Assembly: GCA_016200145.1 (NCBI GenBank)
Contig: JACQFH010000397.1
Coordinates: forward strand, 1-46,815
Direction of reading: 5' to 3'
Length of the DNA stretch: 46,815 nt
Source of the DNA: Planctomycetia bacterium
GTDB lineage: Bacteria; Planctomycetota; Planctomycetia; Planctomycetales; Planctomycetaceae
Below, one piece after another: positions 27,265 to 35,869 of the stretch. The notes under the pieces were generated by a model, which worked only from the letters and a program-made list of their open reading frames with translations, did not search any database and had not been told where the DNA came from. How positions within the stretch are numbered: position 1 is the first letter of the stretch; each line of letters starts with the position of its first letter. The position numbers were made by a program, and so were the translations under genes.

Positions 27265-27468
27265 ATGCTAGATCTGCAACCGGTTACATCTGAGACGGTC
27301 ACAAGTATGGCAGTCCAAATGTTGGGAATGCCGATGAGCCAGGCCAACGCGGGGGCGACGGCCGCGTTGCTGAACGGGCTGGCCGCGGACATGCAGGCGC
27401 TGCGAAAACTGCCGTTGGGCGACGAGGAGCCGGCGACGACGTACGCCGCAGTGGAGGGGCAGCCATGA
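27265..27468 (+). CDS. AtzG-like small subunit of amidase
   Basis: ATG at 27265 has AGGAA 8 bases upstream and gives 67 residues; an in-frame ATG at 27247 has no such signal. The sequence is one amphipathic helical region (AVQMLGMPM, AGATAALLNGLAADMQAL) followed by LPLGDEEPATTYAA, which recalls the GatC/AtzG-type tail that wraps around the amidase subunit. Its TGA overlaps the amidase ATG (ATGA), so they are translationally coupled. AtzG is the small partner of AtzE in 1-carboxybiuret hydrolase; the match here is by shape and position. Confidence 0.7.
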   Translation: MLDLQPVTSETVTSMAVQMLGMPMSQANAGATAALLNGLAADMQALRKLPLGDEEPATTYAAVEGQP

Positions 27469-28859
27469 GTGCCGCCGCTCCCACGTGTCTCGAAATCGCC
27501 GCCGACGTGAACAGCCGCAAGCGCTCGGCCCGCGAAGTCGCCGACGCGGCGCTAGCGCGGGCAGAGAAATTCCAGGACCAGTATCGGGCCTTCATCAAGA
27601 TCACCCCCGAGATCGCCCGCCGCCATGCCGCGCGCGTCGATGAGCGGATTAAGAAAGGAGAAAAACTCCCGCTGGCCGGCGTTCCGTTCGCCGTTAAAGA
27701 CCTGTTCGATCTGGAAGGCGTCGCGACGACCTACGGCGCGAAAGTATTTGCCGACCGTATCGCCAAATCCGACGCGACCGTGGTGAAGAAACTGGTCGAC
27801 GCGGGGGGCGTGTGTCTCGGCAAGCTGAACCTGCATGAATGTGCATTCGGGTTCACTGGCGAGAACCCCACATTCGGCGACGCCCGCAATCCGTGGGACC
27901 CGGCGAGAATCGCCGGCGGTTCCAGCAGCGGTTCGGCCATTGCCGTGGCGCTGGGGATCTGTCCCCTGACGCTGGGCTCCGACACCGGCGGCTCGATTCG
28001 CCAGCCGAGCGCCCTGTGCGGCGTGACAGGGCTGAAGCCGACTTACGGCCGGGTGAGCCGCGCCGGCGGATTGCCGCTCTCTTGGACGATGGACCACGTG
28101 GGACCGATCACGCGGACGGCGGCCGATGCGGCCCTGGCGCTGAAAATTCTGGCAGGTCCGGACCCGGCCGACGAAACGGCCAGCCGGCGGCTGGTCCCCG
28201 ATTATCCTGCGGAACTCTCCGCCCGCATTCGCGGCTTGCGGATCGGCGTCATGCACCGCTGGTTCTTCGAGGCGCTCGACGCCGACGTCGCCGCGGCGGT
28301 CTCGCAGGGGCTCGAAAAGCTGTTCTCGCTAGGCGCCCGGCAGGTGGAAGTCAACCTGCCGCTGCTGGAAGAAGCGCTGGGGGCGCACCGCGCGATCATC
28401 TTTCCGGAAGCCAGCGCGTTTCACCGCCCGTTTCTTGCCGAGCGCTCGGCCGATTATGCCGACGACATCCGGCCCCTGCTGCTGGCGGGACTGTTCATGC
28501 CCGCTGTCGACTATCTGGGCGCGCTCCGTGCGCGGCGGATCATCCGCCGGGAATGGGCCAAAGTGTTCGAGAATATCGATGTGCTGCTGACACCGACGAC
28601 GCCCGTCACTGCGACGAAATTCGGCCAGCAAACGGCAGACCTGCCAGGCGGGGCCAAGCCGCTCGTGCGCGCCTATCTCGACCTGACGCTGCCGTTCAAT
28701 CTGACCGGCTACCCGGCCATTTCGAATCCGTGCGGATTCTCGAAATCCGGACTGCCGATCGGCATGCAGCTCGTCGGCCGGCCCTTCAGCGAGAGCACCG
28801 TGTTGCGAGTGGCCCACCAGTATCAGCAGGAGACCGAGTGGCATGCGCGATTTCCTTAG
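27465..28859 (+). CDS. Amidase signature enzyme, AtzE/GatA-like
   Basis: The 464-residue protein has the complete Ser-cisSer-Lys apparatus: Lys in PFAVKDLFD (about 84), the first Ser in GSDTGGSIRQP, and the Gly/Ser stretch AGGSSSGSAIAVALG. Domain length fits GatA/AtzE (about 455-490). An AtzG-like subunit upstream favours AtzE-like over GatA, since a GatC would be expected for the latter and no gatB is in the window. Reaction: hydrolysis of an amide or ureido bond in the cytoplasm; substrate unresolved. Confidence 0.85.
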   Translation: MSAAAPTCLEIAADVNSRKRSAREVADAALARAEKFQDQYRAFIKITPEIARRHAARVDERIKKGEKLPLAGVPFAVKDLFDLEGVATTYGAKVFADRIAKSDATVVKKLVDAGGVCLGKLNLHECAFGFTGENPTFGDARNPWDPARIAGGSSSGSAIAVALGICPLTLGSDTGGSIRQPSALCGVTGLKPTYGRVSRAGGLPLSWTMDHVGPITRTAADAALALKILAGPDPADETASRRLVPDYPAELSARIRGLRIGVMHRWFFEALDADVAAAVSQGLEKLFSLGARQVEVNLPLLEEALGAHRAIIFPEASAFHRPFLAERSADYADDIRPLLLAGLFMPAVDYLGALRARRIIRREWAKVFENIDVLLTPTTPVTATKFGQQTADLPGGAKPLVRAYLDLTLPFNLTGYPAISNPCGFSKSGLPIGMQLVGRPFSESTVLRVAHQYQQETEWHARFP

Positions 28860-28939
28860 ACATTAGGTTTTCGTCATTCGTCATTTTAGAATAGTTGAAT
28901 ACCAATCGGCATTTGTTTCACCTTCCCCGGGAGAGTCCC

Positions 28940-29512
28940 ATGCGAACCATATCTGCATTCACGCTGGTATTTTGTCTGGTTCTCGTGAGTCGCATATCGC
29001 GGGCGGACGATCCGGTTTCGGGGCCGAAGGTGGGAGAGGCGGCCGGGGCGTTCGAGATGGAACTCGCCATAGGGGACGACGCGGGCAAGAAGGTTGACAC
29101 GATTAAGCCGCTCAAGGACAAGCCGGTGCTGGTAATTTTTATCAGCGAGATGAACCGGCCCGGGTTTGGCCTGCTGAAGATGCTGGATAAGTATGGCCGG
29201 CTTCGTCAGCCCGAGGGCTTGGAAGTGCTGATCGTGCGCGTTTCCGACGACGCGGCCGGGGCCGCCAAGCACGCCAAGATTCTGTACGACCTGTACGACG
29301 TGAAGTCGACGGCCGGAGTGGCGGTGGGCGGAAAAGCGGGGCCCAAAGATTACAACCTCAGCGAAGAAGCTCAGATGACTGTCCTGCTGGTCGACAAAGA
29401 GCACAAGGTTTTGATGAACATGGCCCGACGCGCTCCCGACCGGCAGGACTTCGACGAAGTCCGCAAGTCAATCGACAAGCTGCTAGGTCCGTCCCCGGTA
29501 CCGTTTCCGTGA
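28940..29512 (+). CDS. Secreted redoxin-like protein without CxxC
   Basis: ATG 28940 follows GGGAGAG and gives 190 residues with a signal peptide (FTLVFCLVLVSRISRA). The rest has a thioredoxin-like pattern (KPVLVIFISEMNRPGFGLLKML, LEVLIVRVSDD, AEEAQMTVLLVDKEHKVLMN), but Cys is absent from the active-site position, so it cannot act as an ordinary dithiol reductase. It may be a binding or structural thioredoxin fold. Its TGA lies in contact with a long inverted repeat. Function unknown. Confidence 0.75.
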   Translation: MRTISAFTLVFCLVLVSRISRADDPVSGPKVGEAAGAFEMELAIGDDAGKKVDTIKPLKDKPVLVIFISEMNRPGFGLLKMLDKYGRLRQPEGLEVLIVRVSDDAAGAAKHAKILYDLYDVKSTAGVAVGGKAGPKDYNLSEEAQMTVLLVDKEHKVLMNMARRAPDRQDFDEVRKSIDKLLGPSPVPFP

Positions 29513-29513
29513 G

Positions 29514-29652
29514 CGTTGGAGTTCAGGCTTCAGCCTGCGCTCTTGCCGGATCGATCTCGCGATTGCATCGTCAGCCGGGCTGGCAGAACGCTCGGTGTGT
29601 GCAACCATGTGCACATGCTCCCGTTGCGCAGGTTAAAGCCTGAACTCCAACG
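29514..29652. repeat. 27-bp inverted repeat between convergent genes
   Basis: Left arm 29514-29540 and right arm 29626-29652 match at 25 of 27 positions (CGTTGGAGTTCAGGCTT and complement) around an 85-base spacer. The stops of the flanking genes are at 29510-29512 and 29654-29656, so the element fills the gap exactly. TGTGCA/TGCACA in the spacer is a minor hairpin. It could terminate both transcripts. Confidence 0.85.
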
Positions 29653-29653
29653 G

Positions 29654-31075
29654 TCACGCGGCGCGCGACATTGGGACCACTGTGTTGGTCTCGCTGTTGC
29701 CGGCCGCCACGGCCTTGCGTTCGAACGCGATTCGTACGCAAACAGCGAAGTACCACAGCGCCGTGCCGATTCCCAAGAGGCCGATGCGGCCGGTGTAGTC
29801 GAGCAGCGTGTAGTGGGCGACGACGAGCGCGGCTGGAATGATCGCTGCCCGGACAGCCACGCGGTGCCGCCCGCGCTGCAGAAACCACAGTGGGACAAAC
29901 AGCGACGCCGGCAGAAAGAGCACAAAATAGTGTCCGCGGGCCACTGGCGAGACGACCAGCGTGGCCACCGACGACAGACCCAGTGCGACTCCCCACAGCA
30001 GCGGATCGCCAGATCGGCCGGCACGGATCGCAACCAGCAGCAGCACCACGAGCGCCAGACACCTCCCGCCCAACAACAGATTTGAAGCCGGCGGCGCATC
30101 CATCGGCATCAATCCGTGATCTTTTCCCGTGAGCGCGTCGTACGGGCCGCCCGCGAATTCGTAGGCGATCCAATTTCCGAAACGATACGCGGCGTTCGCC
30201 AGGCTCTGGTTGCGCGGGGAGTCGACGTTTTCGGCGAAGTCGTCGCTGCGCACGTCGTTGACTTTGACCGCCACTTTCTCGTGCCAGACGGCCAGATAAT
30301 GCAGGTTCTTGTTCCATCCCACAAGGCTGGCTGGAATGAGCAGGAAGAAGAGTATCGCCCCTGCAATGCAACCGGCAGACGACCAGAGCGCCCACCCTGC
30401 TTTTGTTGACTGGTGGTTCCAACATGCCAAAAAGATCACGAATTCCACGCAGGCGACCGGCAACAGAGGCGTCAGTTTGAGCGCCACAGGCAGTGCCAGG
30501 ATCACGCCGCCAAGCAGCCTGCCGAGATGTGCACGGCTGGTGACAATAAGGCGAAATCCGAGCAGTAGCGGATACAGAAGCGCGACACCCATCTGCCCGC
30601 GCTGCAGACAATTGACCGCGGGCAGCACCGCCGTGATTGCCGCGCAGGCCACGATCCAACCTGGGATATGAGACGGACCCTCGGGTTCCACCCCCACGCC
30701 CTTGATACGCAAAGCATGGCACAGGATGCGCCGGCATTCGAAGTAGATGCCGAAGCACATCAGAGCCGAAATACCGAACCAGACCGCGGCCTGTGCGGGC
30801 GGTGCAAGCTGCGCCAGGGGGGCCATCATCAGCGCAAACAGGGGTGGATACAGGTATTTCCACCCACGGATGTTGGCGACCTCGTACGGCTCGCGTCCGT
30901 CGAAAAACGCGGCCCCCGCCTCGGTATACACCGTGACATCGGTCATGTGCAGGCCCGGACGCTGGGGATCGACCCGCGCACGGCGGCTGACGTCAACTGC
31001 GCACCAGACGGCCAGCGCGACGACCAGACCCAGGAACACGGCCCAGTGACGGCGGATGTGAGAGCGGTTGGACAT
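29654..31075 (-). CDS. GT87-family membrane glycosyltransferase (DUF2029)
   Basis: The 473-residue protein is polytopic (about 10-12 helices, e.g. WAVFLGLVVALAVWCAV, FALMMAPLAQLAPP, LVVLLLVAIRAG). MTDVTVYTEAGAAFFDGREPYE is an early extracytoplasmic loop with the acidic residues typical of GT-C/GT87 proteins, which transfer mannosyl-type sugars from polyprenyl phosphates. Its ATG directly follows the TAG of the squalene-hopene cyclase gene (TAGATG), a tight operon. That suggests a role in sugar-decorated hopanoids or cell-envelope glycolipid, by inference. Confidence 0.8.
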   Translation of the reverse strand: MSNRSHIRRHWAVFLGLVVALAVWCAVDVSRRARVDPQRPGLHMTDVTVYTEAGAAFFDGREPYEVANIRGWKYLYPPLFALMMAPLAQLAPPAQAAVWFGISALMCFGIYFECRRILCHALRIKGVGVEPEGPSHIPGWIVACAAITAVLPAVNCLQRGQMGVALLYPLLLGFRLIVTSRAHLGRLLGGVILALPVALKLTPLLPVACVEFVIFLACWNHQSTKAGWALWSSAGCIAGAILFFLLIPASLVGWNKNLHYLAVWHEKVAVKVNDVRSDDFAENVDSPRNQSLANAAYRFGNWIAYEFAGGPYDALTGKDHGLMPMDAPPASNLLLGGRCLALVVLLLVAIRAGRSGDPLLWGVALGLSSVATLVVSPVARGHYFVLFLPASLFVPLWFLQRGRHRVAVRAAIIPAALVVAHYTLLDYTGRIGLLGIGTALWYFAVCVRIAFERKAVAAGNSETNTVVPMSRAA

Positions 31076-33271
31076 CTACTCGCCCTGGTCAATCGACCAG
31101 TGGCCGGATTCGACGCGGCGGGCGCTGCGCAGCCGGGCGACGCGCGACAGCGCCATCAGCGGGAAATAGATGCAATACAGATGGTAGCGCAGGTAGAACA
31201 CTCTCGGGAAACCGGTGCCGGTGAATTGCGGCTCGTCCCAGCCTCCGTCGTCGCGCTGCGTGTCGAGCAGGTAGCTGACGCCGGCATCGACAGAGGCCGA
31301 TTCGACCTCGCCGGCGGCGCACAACCCGAGGATCGCCCACGCGGTTTGCGATGCGGTGGCTTCCCCCCTGCCGCGCAGCCGCGGATCGTCGTAGCTGGCC
31401 GCTGATTCACCCCATCCGCCCGATTCCTGCTGGTACATCTTGAGCCAGGCGACAGCCCGGCGGACGCGCGCGTCGGAAGCGGGCACGCCGATGGCCGCGA
31501 GGCCCACCAGCGTCTGCCACGTGCCGTAGATGTAATTGACTCCCCAGCGCCCGAACCAGCAATGGTCGGCTTCCTGGTTCTTCCAGAGAAAATCGAGCGC
31601 CCGCTGCGCGATCGGGTGCTCCTGAGTCATGCCCAGCGCTGAAAGCATCTCAAGCACCCGTGCCGTGAGATCGGCGGTGCTGGGGTCGATCATGGCGTTA
31701 TGGTCGGCGAACGGTACGCGCGTGAAGATCTCACGGTCATTGTTGCGATCGAACGCCCCCCAGCCGCCGTCGCGGTTCTGCATTCCGGCGATCCATCGCA
31801 CGCCGCGTGAAACGGCCGCCAGCACCGGTCGCAACGTCTCGATCTGGGCCAGGGCCTGGGCGACGTCGGCGCCGTGCTGCGCGAGGACGGTGGAGACTTC
31901 GATGCCCGGGTTGGTTCCGGGAACACCGTCGGTCATCAGGTACTCGGCCCGCCAGTTCGACAAATCGGTGGCCGAGAGCGTTCGGGCCAGAGCAATCAGC
32001 ACCATCGCGGTGTCGTCGACATCCGGGTAGAAGCGGTTGTTGAATTCGAAAAACCAGCCGCCGGGCTGTTTGCAGGCGCTGCGGGTCGTCCAGTCGCCGG
32101 TCGTCTTGACTTCCTTCGACAAGAGCCATTTGACGGCGCCCTTGATCGCCGGTGCGTCGGCGGCCAGGCCCGAATCGCAGAGTGCGATCGTGGCGATGGC
32201 GGTGTCCCAGACCGGGGAGCGGCACGGCTCCAGGCGGATCGTTTCGTCTTCGCGGATCGACAGTTTCTCGAGCTCGTGCAGGGCCCCACGAACGAGCGGC
32301 GAATCATCTGCGTGTCCCAGACATTTCAGGGCGATCACGCTCCAGATGATCGGGGGAAAAATGGCTCCCAGACCGTCGCTGTCGGTGAACCGCTGCCCCA
32401 TCCATTCGGCGGCGCGGCGGATCGCCAAGTTGCGGAACGGGAGCAGCCTCCATCGTTCGGCCAGCTTGATGGCCCGGTCGACCCCGCGGAACACCAGGCC
32501 CCAGTTGATCCAAGTCGCCTGCTTCAGCGCGTCGACGACCGACGCGCCCATCGTCGCCGGCAGTTCCTCGAGCGATCGCACGAACAGCTCGCGAATATTT
32601 TGCTCTTCCGGCAAGTCGTAGCGCGGCCGGTACGCCCACAGCAGCGACAAGGGGACGAGGATCGTCCGCGACCAGGCAGACATCTCGTGAATATTGAACG
32701 GGCACCACTCCGGAATCAGCATCATTTCCGGCGGGACCGCAGGACATTTGTCGTACGAGATCGCGCCCAGCAGAGCCATATAGTAGCGCGTGAAGCTGTT
32801 GACGCACTCGGCCCCTCCGGCAGCCAGGATCGCCGACCGGGCGCGCGCCAGTGGTTCAGTCAGGGGCGAATGACCGGTGAGCTTGAGGGCCCAGTAGGCT
32901 TTGACGGACGCGCTGATTTCGAGCGGCCCACCGGGATAAATGGCCCAGCCGCCACCGGCAAGCTGCTGTTTGAGAATGTAATTCGCGCAGCGGCGGGCGG
33001 TCTGTCCCCCGGCCTGCCCGAGATAGGCCAGCAGCAGGATGTATTCCGATTCGAGGATCGTGTCCCCTTCGAGCTCACCGACCCAGTAACCTTCCGGGTC
33101 CTGCTGGGACAGCAGATAGTCTCGCGTCCGCTCGATGCCCGCAAGCAGGCGCGGTGACAGGTTCAAGGGCTCGTCGGAAGAGAAAAGTCCCTCGCCGTTT
33201 CCGGCGGGTGCGGCTGCATCGTGCGGACCGTCAATTCGGAACCGGCGCCGACCCGGCACGTCCTGACTCAT
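31076..33271 (-). CDS. shc: Squalene-hopene cyclase
   Basis: ATG at 33271 (GGAG at a spacing of 8) gives 731 residues, near the expected 630-720. The catalytic DVDD lies at 417-420 in NNRFYPDVDDTAMV. Several QW repeats are visible: QQDPEGYW, KQQLAGGGW, KQPGGWFFEF, QNRDGGWGAFDRNND, QQESGGWGE and QRDDGGWDEP, with a C-terminal GFPRVFYLRYHLY. The enzyme cyclises squalene to hopene/diplopterol on the membrane surface and provides hopanoids. The GT87 gene follows without a gap. Confidence 0.95.
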   Translation of the reverse strand: MSQDVPGRRRFRIDGPHDAAAPAGNGEGLFSSDEPLNLSPRLLAGIERTRDYLLSQQDPEGYWVGELEGDTILESEYILLLAYLGQAGGQTARRCANYILKQQLAGGGWAIYPGGPLEISASVKAYWALKLTGHSPLTEPLARARSAILAAGGAECVNSFTRYYMALLGAISYDKCPAVPPEMMLIPEWCPFNIHEMSAWSRTILVPLSLLWAYRPRYDLPEEQNIRELFVRSLEELPATMGASVVDALKQATWINWGLVFRGVDRAIKLAERWRLLPFRNLAIRRAAEWMGQRFTDSDGLGAIFPPIIWSVIALKCLGHADDSPLVRGALHELEKLSIREDETIRLEPCRSPVWDTAIATIALCDSGLAADAPAIKGAVKWLLSKEVKTTGDWTTRSACKQPGGWFFEFNNRFYPDVDDTAMVLIALARTLSATDLSNWRAEYLMTDGVPGTNPGIEVSTVLAQHGADVAQALAQIETLRPVLAAVSRGVRWIAGMQNRDGGWGAFDRNNDREIFTRVPFADHNAMIDPSTADLTARVLEMLSALGMTQEHPIAQRALDFLWKNQEADHCWFGRWGVNYIYGTWQTLVGLAAIGVPASDARVRRAVAWLKMYQQESGGWGESAASYDDPRLRGRGEATASQTAWAILGLCAAGEVESASVDAGVSYLLDTQRDDGGWDEPQFTGTGFPRVFYLRYHLYCIYFPLMALSRVARLRSARRVESGHWSIDQGE

Positions 33272-33351
33272 ACGCGGCTCTCCGTAGCCTGGATCACCAT
33301 AAGGCGTGGATGGTAAGCAGATGCCCAATTTGCTGCAACGCCAATGTCGTC

Positions 33352-33380
33352 TTGAGGAAAACGCGATGGTTGGATACGAT
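33352..33380 (+). promoter_or_regulatory. Possible promoter in the shc divergent gap
   Basis: TTGAGG (33352-33357), 17 bases, TACGAT (33375-33380), each with four of six consensus bases. It would drive the hypothetical gene at 33465. The 16-base perfect palindrome GAATCAGATCTGATTC (33422-33437) lies between it and that gene. Confidence 0.3.
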
Positions 33381-33464
33381 CCGCCCCCCTTTTGCGGCGA
33401 TTTTTCCGACTCGCATCCTGCGAATCAGATCTGATTCTCACAGTATTTCCTGCGCGGTGCCAGA

Positions 33465-33971
33465 GTGGAGTACCAGTTTCGACCGATTGGCAAGAAATGC
33501 GCCGCGACAGGCGAAGACCTGGCGCCGGGAAGCCTGTGCCATTCGGTGCTCGTCGAGCGGAACGGAGAGCTGGTGCGACTCGATTATTCGGAGCAGGGCT
33601 GGACCGGGCCACCTGAGGGGGCGCTGGGGGTGTGGAAGTGTGTCGTCCCCACGCCCGCGGAAGTCCGCCACGAACCGCTCGATACGAACGCGCTGATGCG
33701 CTGCTTCGAGCAGTTGACCGAAGAAGCCAGCCCTGCGCGCGAGGGGCTGCGGTATATCCTGGCCCTGCTGCTGGTCAAGAAGCGGCGGTTGCGCCTCGAC
33801 GGTTCGCGGGCCGACGGCGACCTGGAATACCTGCAGCTAGCCGGCGCGCAGGGGGAAGGGGCGTATGAAGTCCGCGACCTGAATCCCAGTGATGAAGACG
33901 TTCAACAGTGGCAGCGCGAATTGAATGTGTATCTGGCGTCTGAGTGGAACCCGGGAAGCGAGGCTGCGTAA
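33465..33971 (+). CDS. Conserved planctomycete hypothetical protein
   Basis: The GTG at 33465 is the only plausible start, though no clear ribosome binding site precedes it; the product has 168 residues. A small treble-clef-like N-terminus (KKCAATGEDLAPGSLCHSVLVER) resembles the CxxTGxxLxxGxxYYSV pattern I recall from uncharacterised planctomycete proteins. The rest is charged and helical (REGLRYILALLLVKKRRLRLDGSRAD). No membrane segment or enzyme motif is seen. Its stop overlaps the next ATG (TAATG). Confidence 0.7.
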   Translation: MEYQFRPIGKKCAATGEDLAPGSLCHSVLVERNGELVRLDYSEQGWTGPPEGALGVWKCVVPTPAEVRHEPLDTNALMRCFEQLTEEASPAREGLRYILALLLVKKRRLRLDGSRADGDLEYLQLAGAQGEGAYEVRDLNPSDEDVQQWQRELNVYLASEWNPGSEAA

Positions 33972-34840
33972 TGCCTTTGAGCATCATCGATCGCTGCCGG
34001 ATTGCTCTGGTCGCAGTTGCCCTGGCAACTGCGTTCCCGGGGTGTACGCAATGCCGCAATTTGCTCGGCTGGGGACCGCCGGTGCCTGCGCAATGCGCTT
34101 TGCCCGACGATGCGAACGCGCAGCAGATCGTTCTGTACCTGAACGACAACACGCACAAGCTGCGCGGCTGGCGGACGACCCGGGCCAAGATCTCCGCGCG
34201 GGGCAATATCCTCGTTCCGAAACTCGACGCCACAGTCGTCGTCGAGTCGCCGCGCAATTTTCGGCTGGTGGCCACTAATGTCACGGGGGGCCACGAAGTC
34301 GACCTGGGTTCGAACATCGAACAGTTCTGGTTCTGGGTACGGCGAAACGAAGACAAGCAGGTGGTTGTCGCTTCACACGATCTTGACCCTGAACGGATGC
34401 GGCGCTTCCCGTTTCCTTTCCAGCCCGACTGGATCATGGAAACGATGGGGGTCATCGCAATTGACCCTGAAGAGGATTTTGTGTTAAAGCCCGGTGCTGC
34501 CGGCTCACACGTCGCGACGCTGATCTCGAATCGCACGTCTCCGCAGGGGCACCCGGTTCGGAAAGTGACCGTGGTGGACCTGCGACAGGGCGTGATTCGC
34601 GAGCACGCACTCCTCGACGCACGGAATCAGCCCATCGCCAGGGCGGTTCTAAGCCAGCATGCTCGCGATAAGACGTCGGACGCGATGATCCCCACGAAAA
34701 TCGAGTTGGACTGGCCACAAGCCCAACTGGCGCTAACGATGACGCTCTCAGAAGTTGAAGTGAATCCCGCGCATTACTCGCAGAACACGTGGAAGCTGCC
34801 GCCGTTTCCGGGTTACGAGATTTACGACCTCAACCGCTAG
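33971..34840 (+). CDS. Probable lipoprotein, LolA-like fold
   Basis: ATG 33971 overlaps the preceding TAA, so translation is coupled. The 289-residue protein has a signal peptide ending ATAFPGCTQC with Cys as lipid site candidate, though the -3 position is not the usual Leu. Beta-rich sequence such as TTRAKISARGNILVPKLDATVVVESPRNFRLVATNVTG and QFWFWVRRNEDKQVVVASHD is reminiscent of lipoprotein carrier/LolA-like chaperones. Its TAG overlaps the stop of the next gene on the other strand by 3 bases. Function unknown. Confidence 0.75.
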   Translation: MPLSIIDRCRIALVAVALATAFPGCTQCRNLLGWGPPVPAQCALPDDANAQQIVLYLNDNTHKLRGWRTTRAKISARGNILVPKLDATVVVESPRNFRLVATNVTGGHEVDLGSNIEQFWFWVRRNEDKQVVVASHDLDPERMRRFPFPFQPDWIMETMGVIAIDPEEDFVLKPGAAGSHVATLISNRTSPQGHPVRKVTVVDLRQGVIREHALLDARNQPIARAVLSQHARDKTSDAMIPTKIELDWPQAQLALTMTLSEVEVNPAHYSQNTWKLPPFPGYEIYDLNR

Positions 34841-35268
34841 TCGATCAGCTCGCTGACTTTCTTTTCGATCGTCAGGTGCTCGGGCGTCTTCTCAGAGACG
34901 TAGCGCACGAGGTGCAGCTCAAATCTCTCGTATTCGCTCAAATTGACGTGCTGCCTGGCCAGTGCAATCACCCGATCGGCAATCGTCGCGACTCGCGGGT
35001 CGCTTTCCGTGGGAGCGAAATCGACTTCCATCACCACTCGCAGCAGCGCGGGTTTGTTCCGCGGCCGCCCCCCCTTCACATGCGGTTTCGATGCAGGAAA
35101 CTCGGTCTTGATCGCCCGGGCCAGGGGCTGGAACGGCGCCAGCTCGACTTGTGCGTAGACCCAGATCCCTCCGGTGAGGAACAGGCCAAAGGCGATCATC
35201 CCCAGCACGACCCATTTGCCGGAAATCGTTCGGGGCTGCGGCTGAAGGTTTGGCTCAGGCATTCTCAT
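34837..35268 (-). CDS. Small single-pass membrane protein
   Basis: The 143-residue product has one transmembrane helix near residues 18-38 (WVVLGMIAFGLFLTGGIWVYA), and a periplasmic tail rich in charged residues (VMEVDFAPTESDPRVATIADRVIALARQHVNL). No known domain can be named. It is the third gene after leuA, 6 bases from the redoxin-like gene. Confidence 0.65.
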   Translation of the reverse strand: MRMPEPNLQPQPRTISGKWVVLGMIAFGLFLTGGIWVYAQVELAPFQPLARAIKTEFPASKPHVKGGRPRNKPALLRVVMEVDFAPTESDPRVATIADRVIALARQHVNLSEYERFELHLVRYVSEKTPEHLTIEKKVSELID

Positions 35269-35274
35269 CGGGTC

Positions 35275-35868
35275 CTAGCGCACGTCCCGCAGTTCGCGAA
35301 TCCAGTCGTCGACGCCGCCGAGTTTCGCGGCGCCGATGTGGGAATATTGAATCAACCCGACGCGATCAACGACAAACACGGCTTCGATGGGCTGATTCGC
35401 CTCGGCATCGAACGCCCCATAGCGGCGGTGTTCCTGGTAATCGAGGATATCCGAGAGCAGGGGAAACGGGAATTGCAGCTCGTCTTCGGGTCTTTCTTCG
35501 CCGGACCGGCGCCGCTCCAGGTTGACGCCGTATCTGTTCTGCGCAGGGCGCGCCGCGCTGATCGCCAGCACCGCCGCGCCCGTCCGCTTCAGGTCTGAAA
35601 AGCGATCTCGCAGAGCGGCCACAAGGGGGTTACGGTCGGGCCCGTGCGTGCCGTCGAAGAAGACGATGAGTACCTTCTGGCGGCCGCGGTAGCGCTGGTC
35701 AAATCTCACGGGCCGCGAGTGCTCATCGGCCAGGATGAACGGCGGTGCCGGCTGGGGCTTCTCGTAGTCTGCATCGCGCAGAGGTTCGTAGCGCCGCGTG
35801 AGCTTGTACGCGGCAAGGCCGAAGATCGCAGCCGCAGCCAGCGGAAGTATGAAAAAAATGCGCCGCAT
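35275..35868 (-). CDS. Membrane-anchored redoxin-like protein
   Basis: The 197-residue protein has an N-terminal helix (FFILPLAAAAIFGLAAY) and an AhpC/TSA-redoxin pattern (PPFILADEHSRPVRFDQRYRG, QKVLIVFFDGTHGPDRNPLVAAL, IEAVFVVDRVGLIQYSH). The peroxidatic Cys position is occupied by residues around FFDGTHGPD, so classical peroxiredoxin activity is unlikely. It begins 1 base after leuA's stop, so it is co-transcribed with leuA and would share its attenuator. Confidence 0.75.
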   Translation of the reverse strand: MRRIFFILPLAAAAIFGLAAYKLTRRYEPLRDADYEKPQPAPPFILADEHSRPVRFDQRYRGRQKVLIVFFDGTHGPDRNPLVAALRDRFSDLKRTGAAVLAISAARPAQNRYGVNLERRRSGEERPEDELQFPFPLLSDILDYQEHRRYGAFDAEANQPIEAVFVVDRVGLIQYSHIGAAKLGGVDDWIRELRDVR

Positions 35869-35869
35869 A

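Noticed and set aside
31874-33157. 427-codon ORF on the plus strand
   Set aside because: It is antisense to squalene-hopene cyclase and consists of low-complexity Arg/Gly/Gln sequence.
33422-33437. 16-base perfect palindrome as an operator
   Set aside because: By chance alone about one perfect 16-base palindrome is expected in a window of this size, so a binding site is not supported without conservation.
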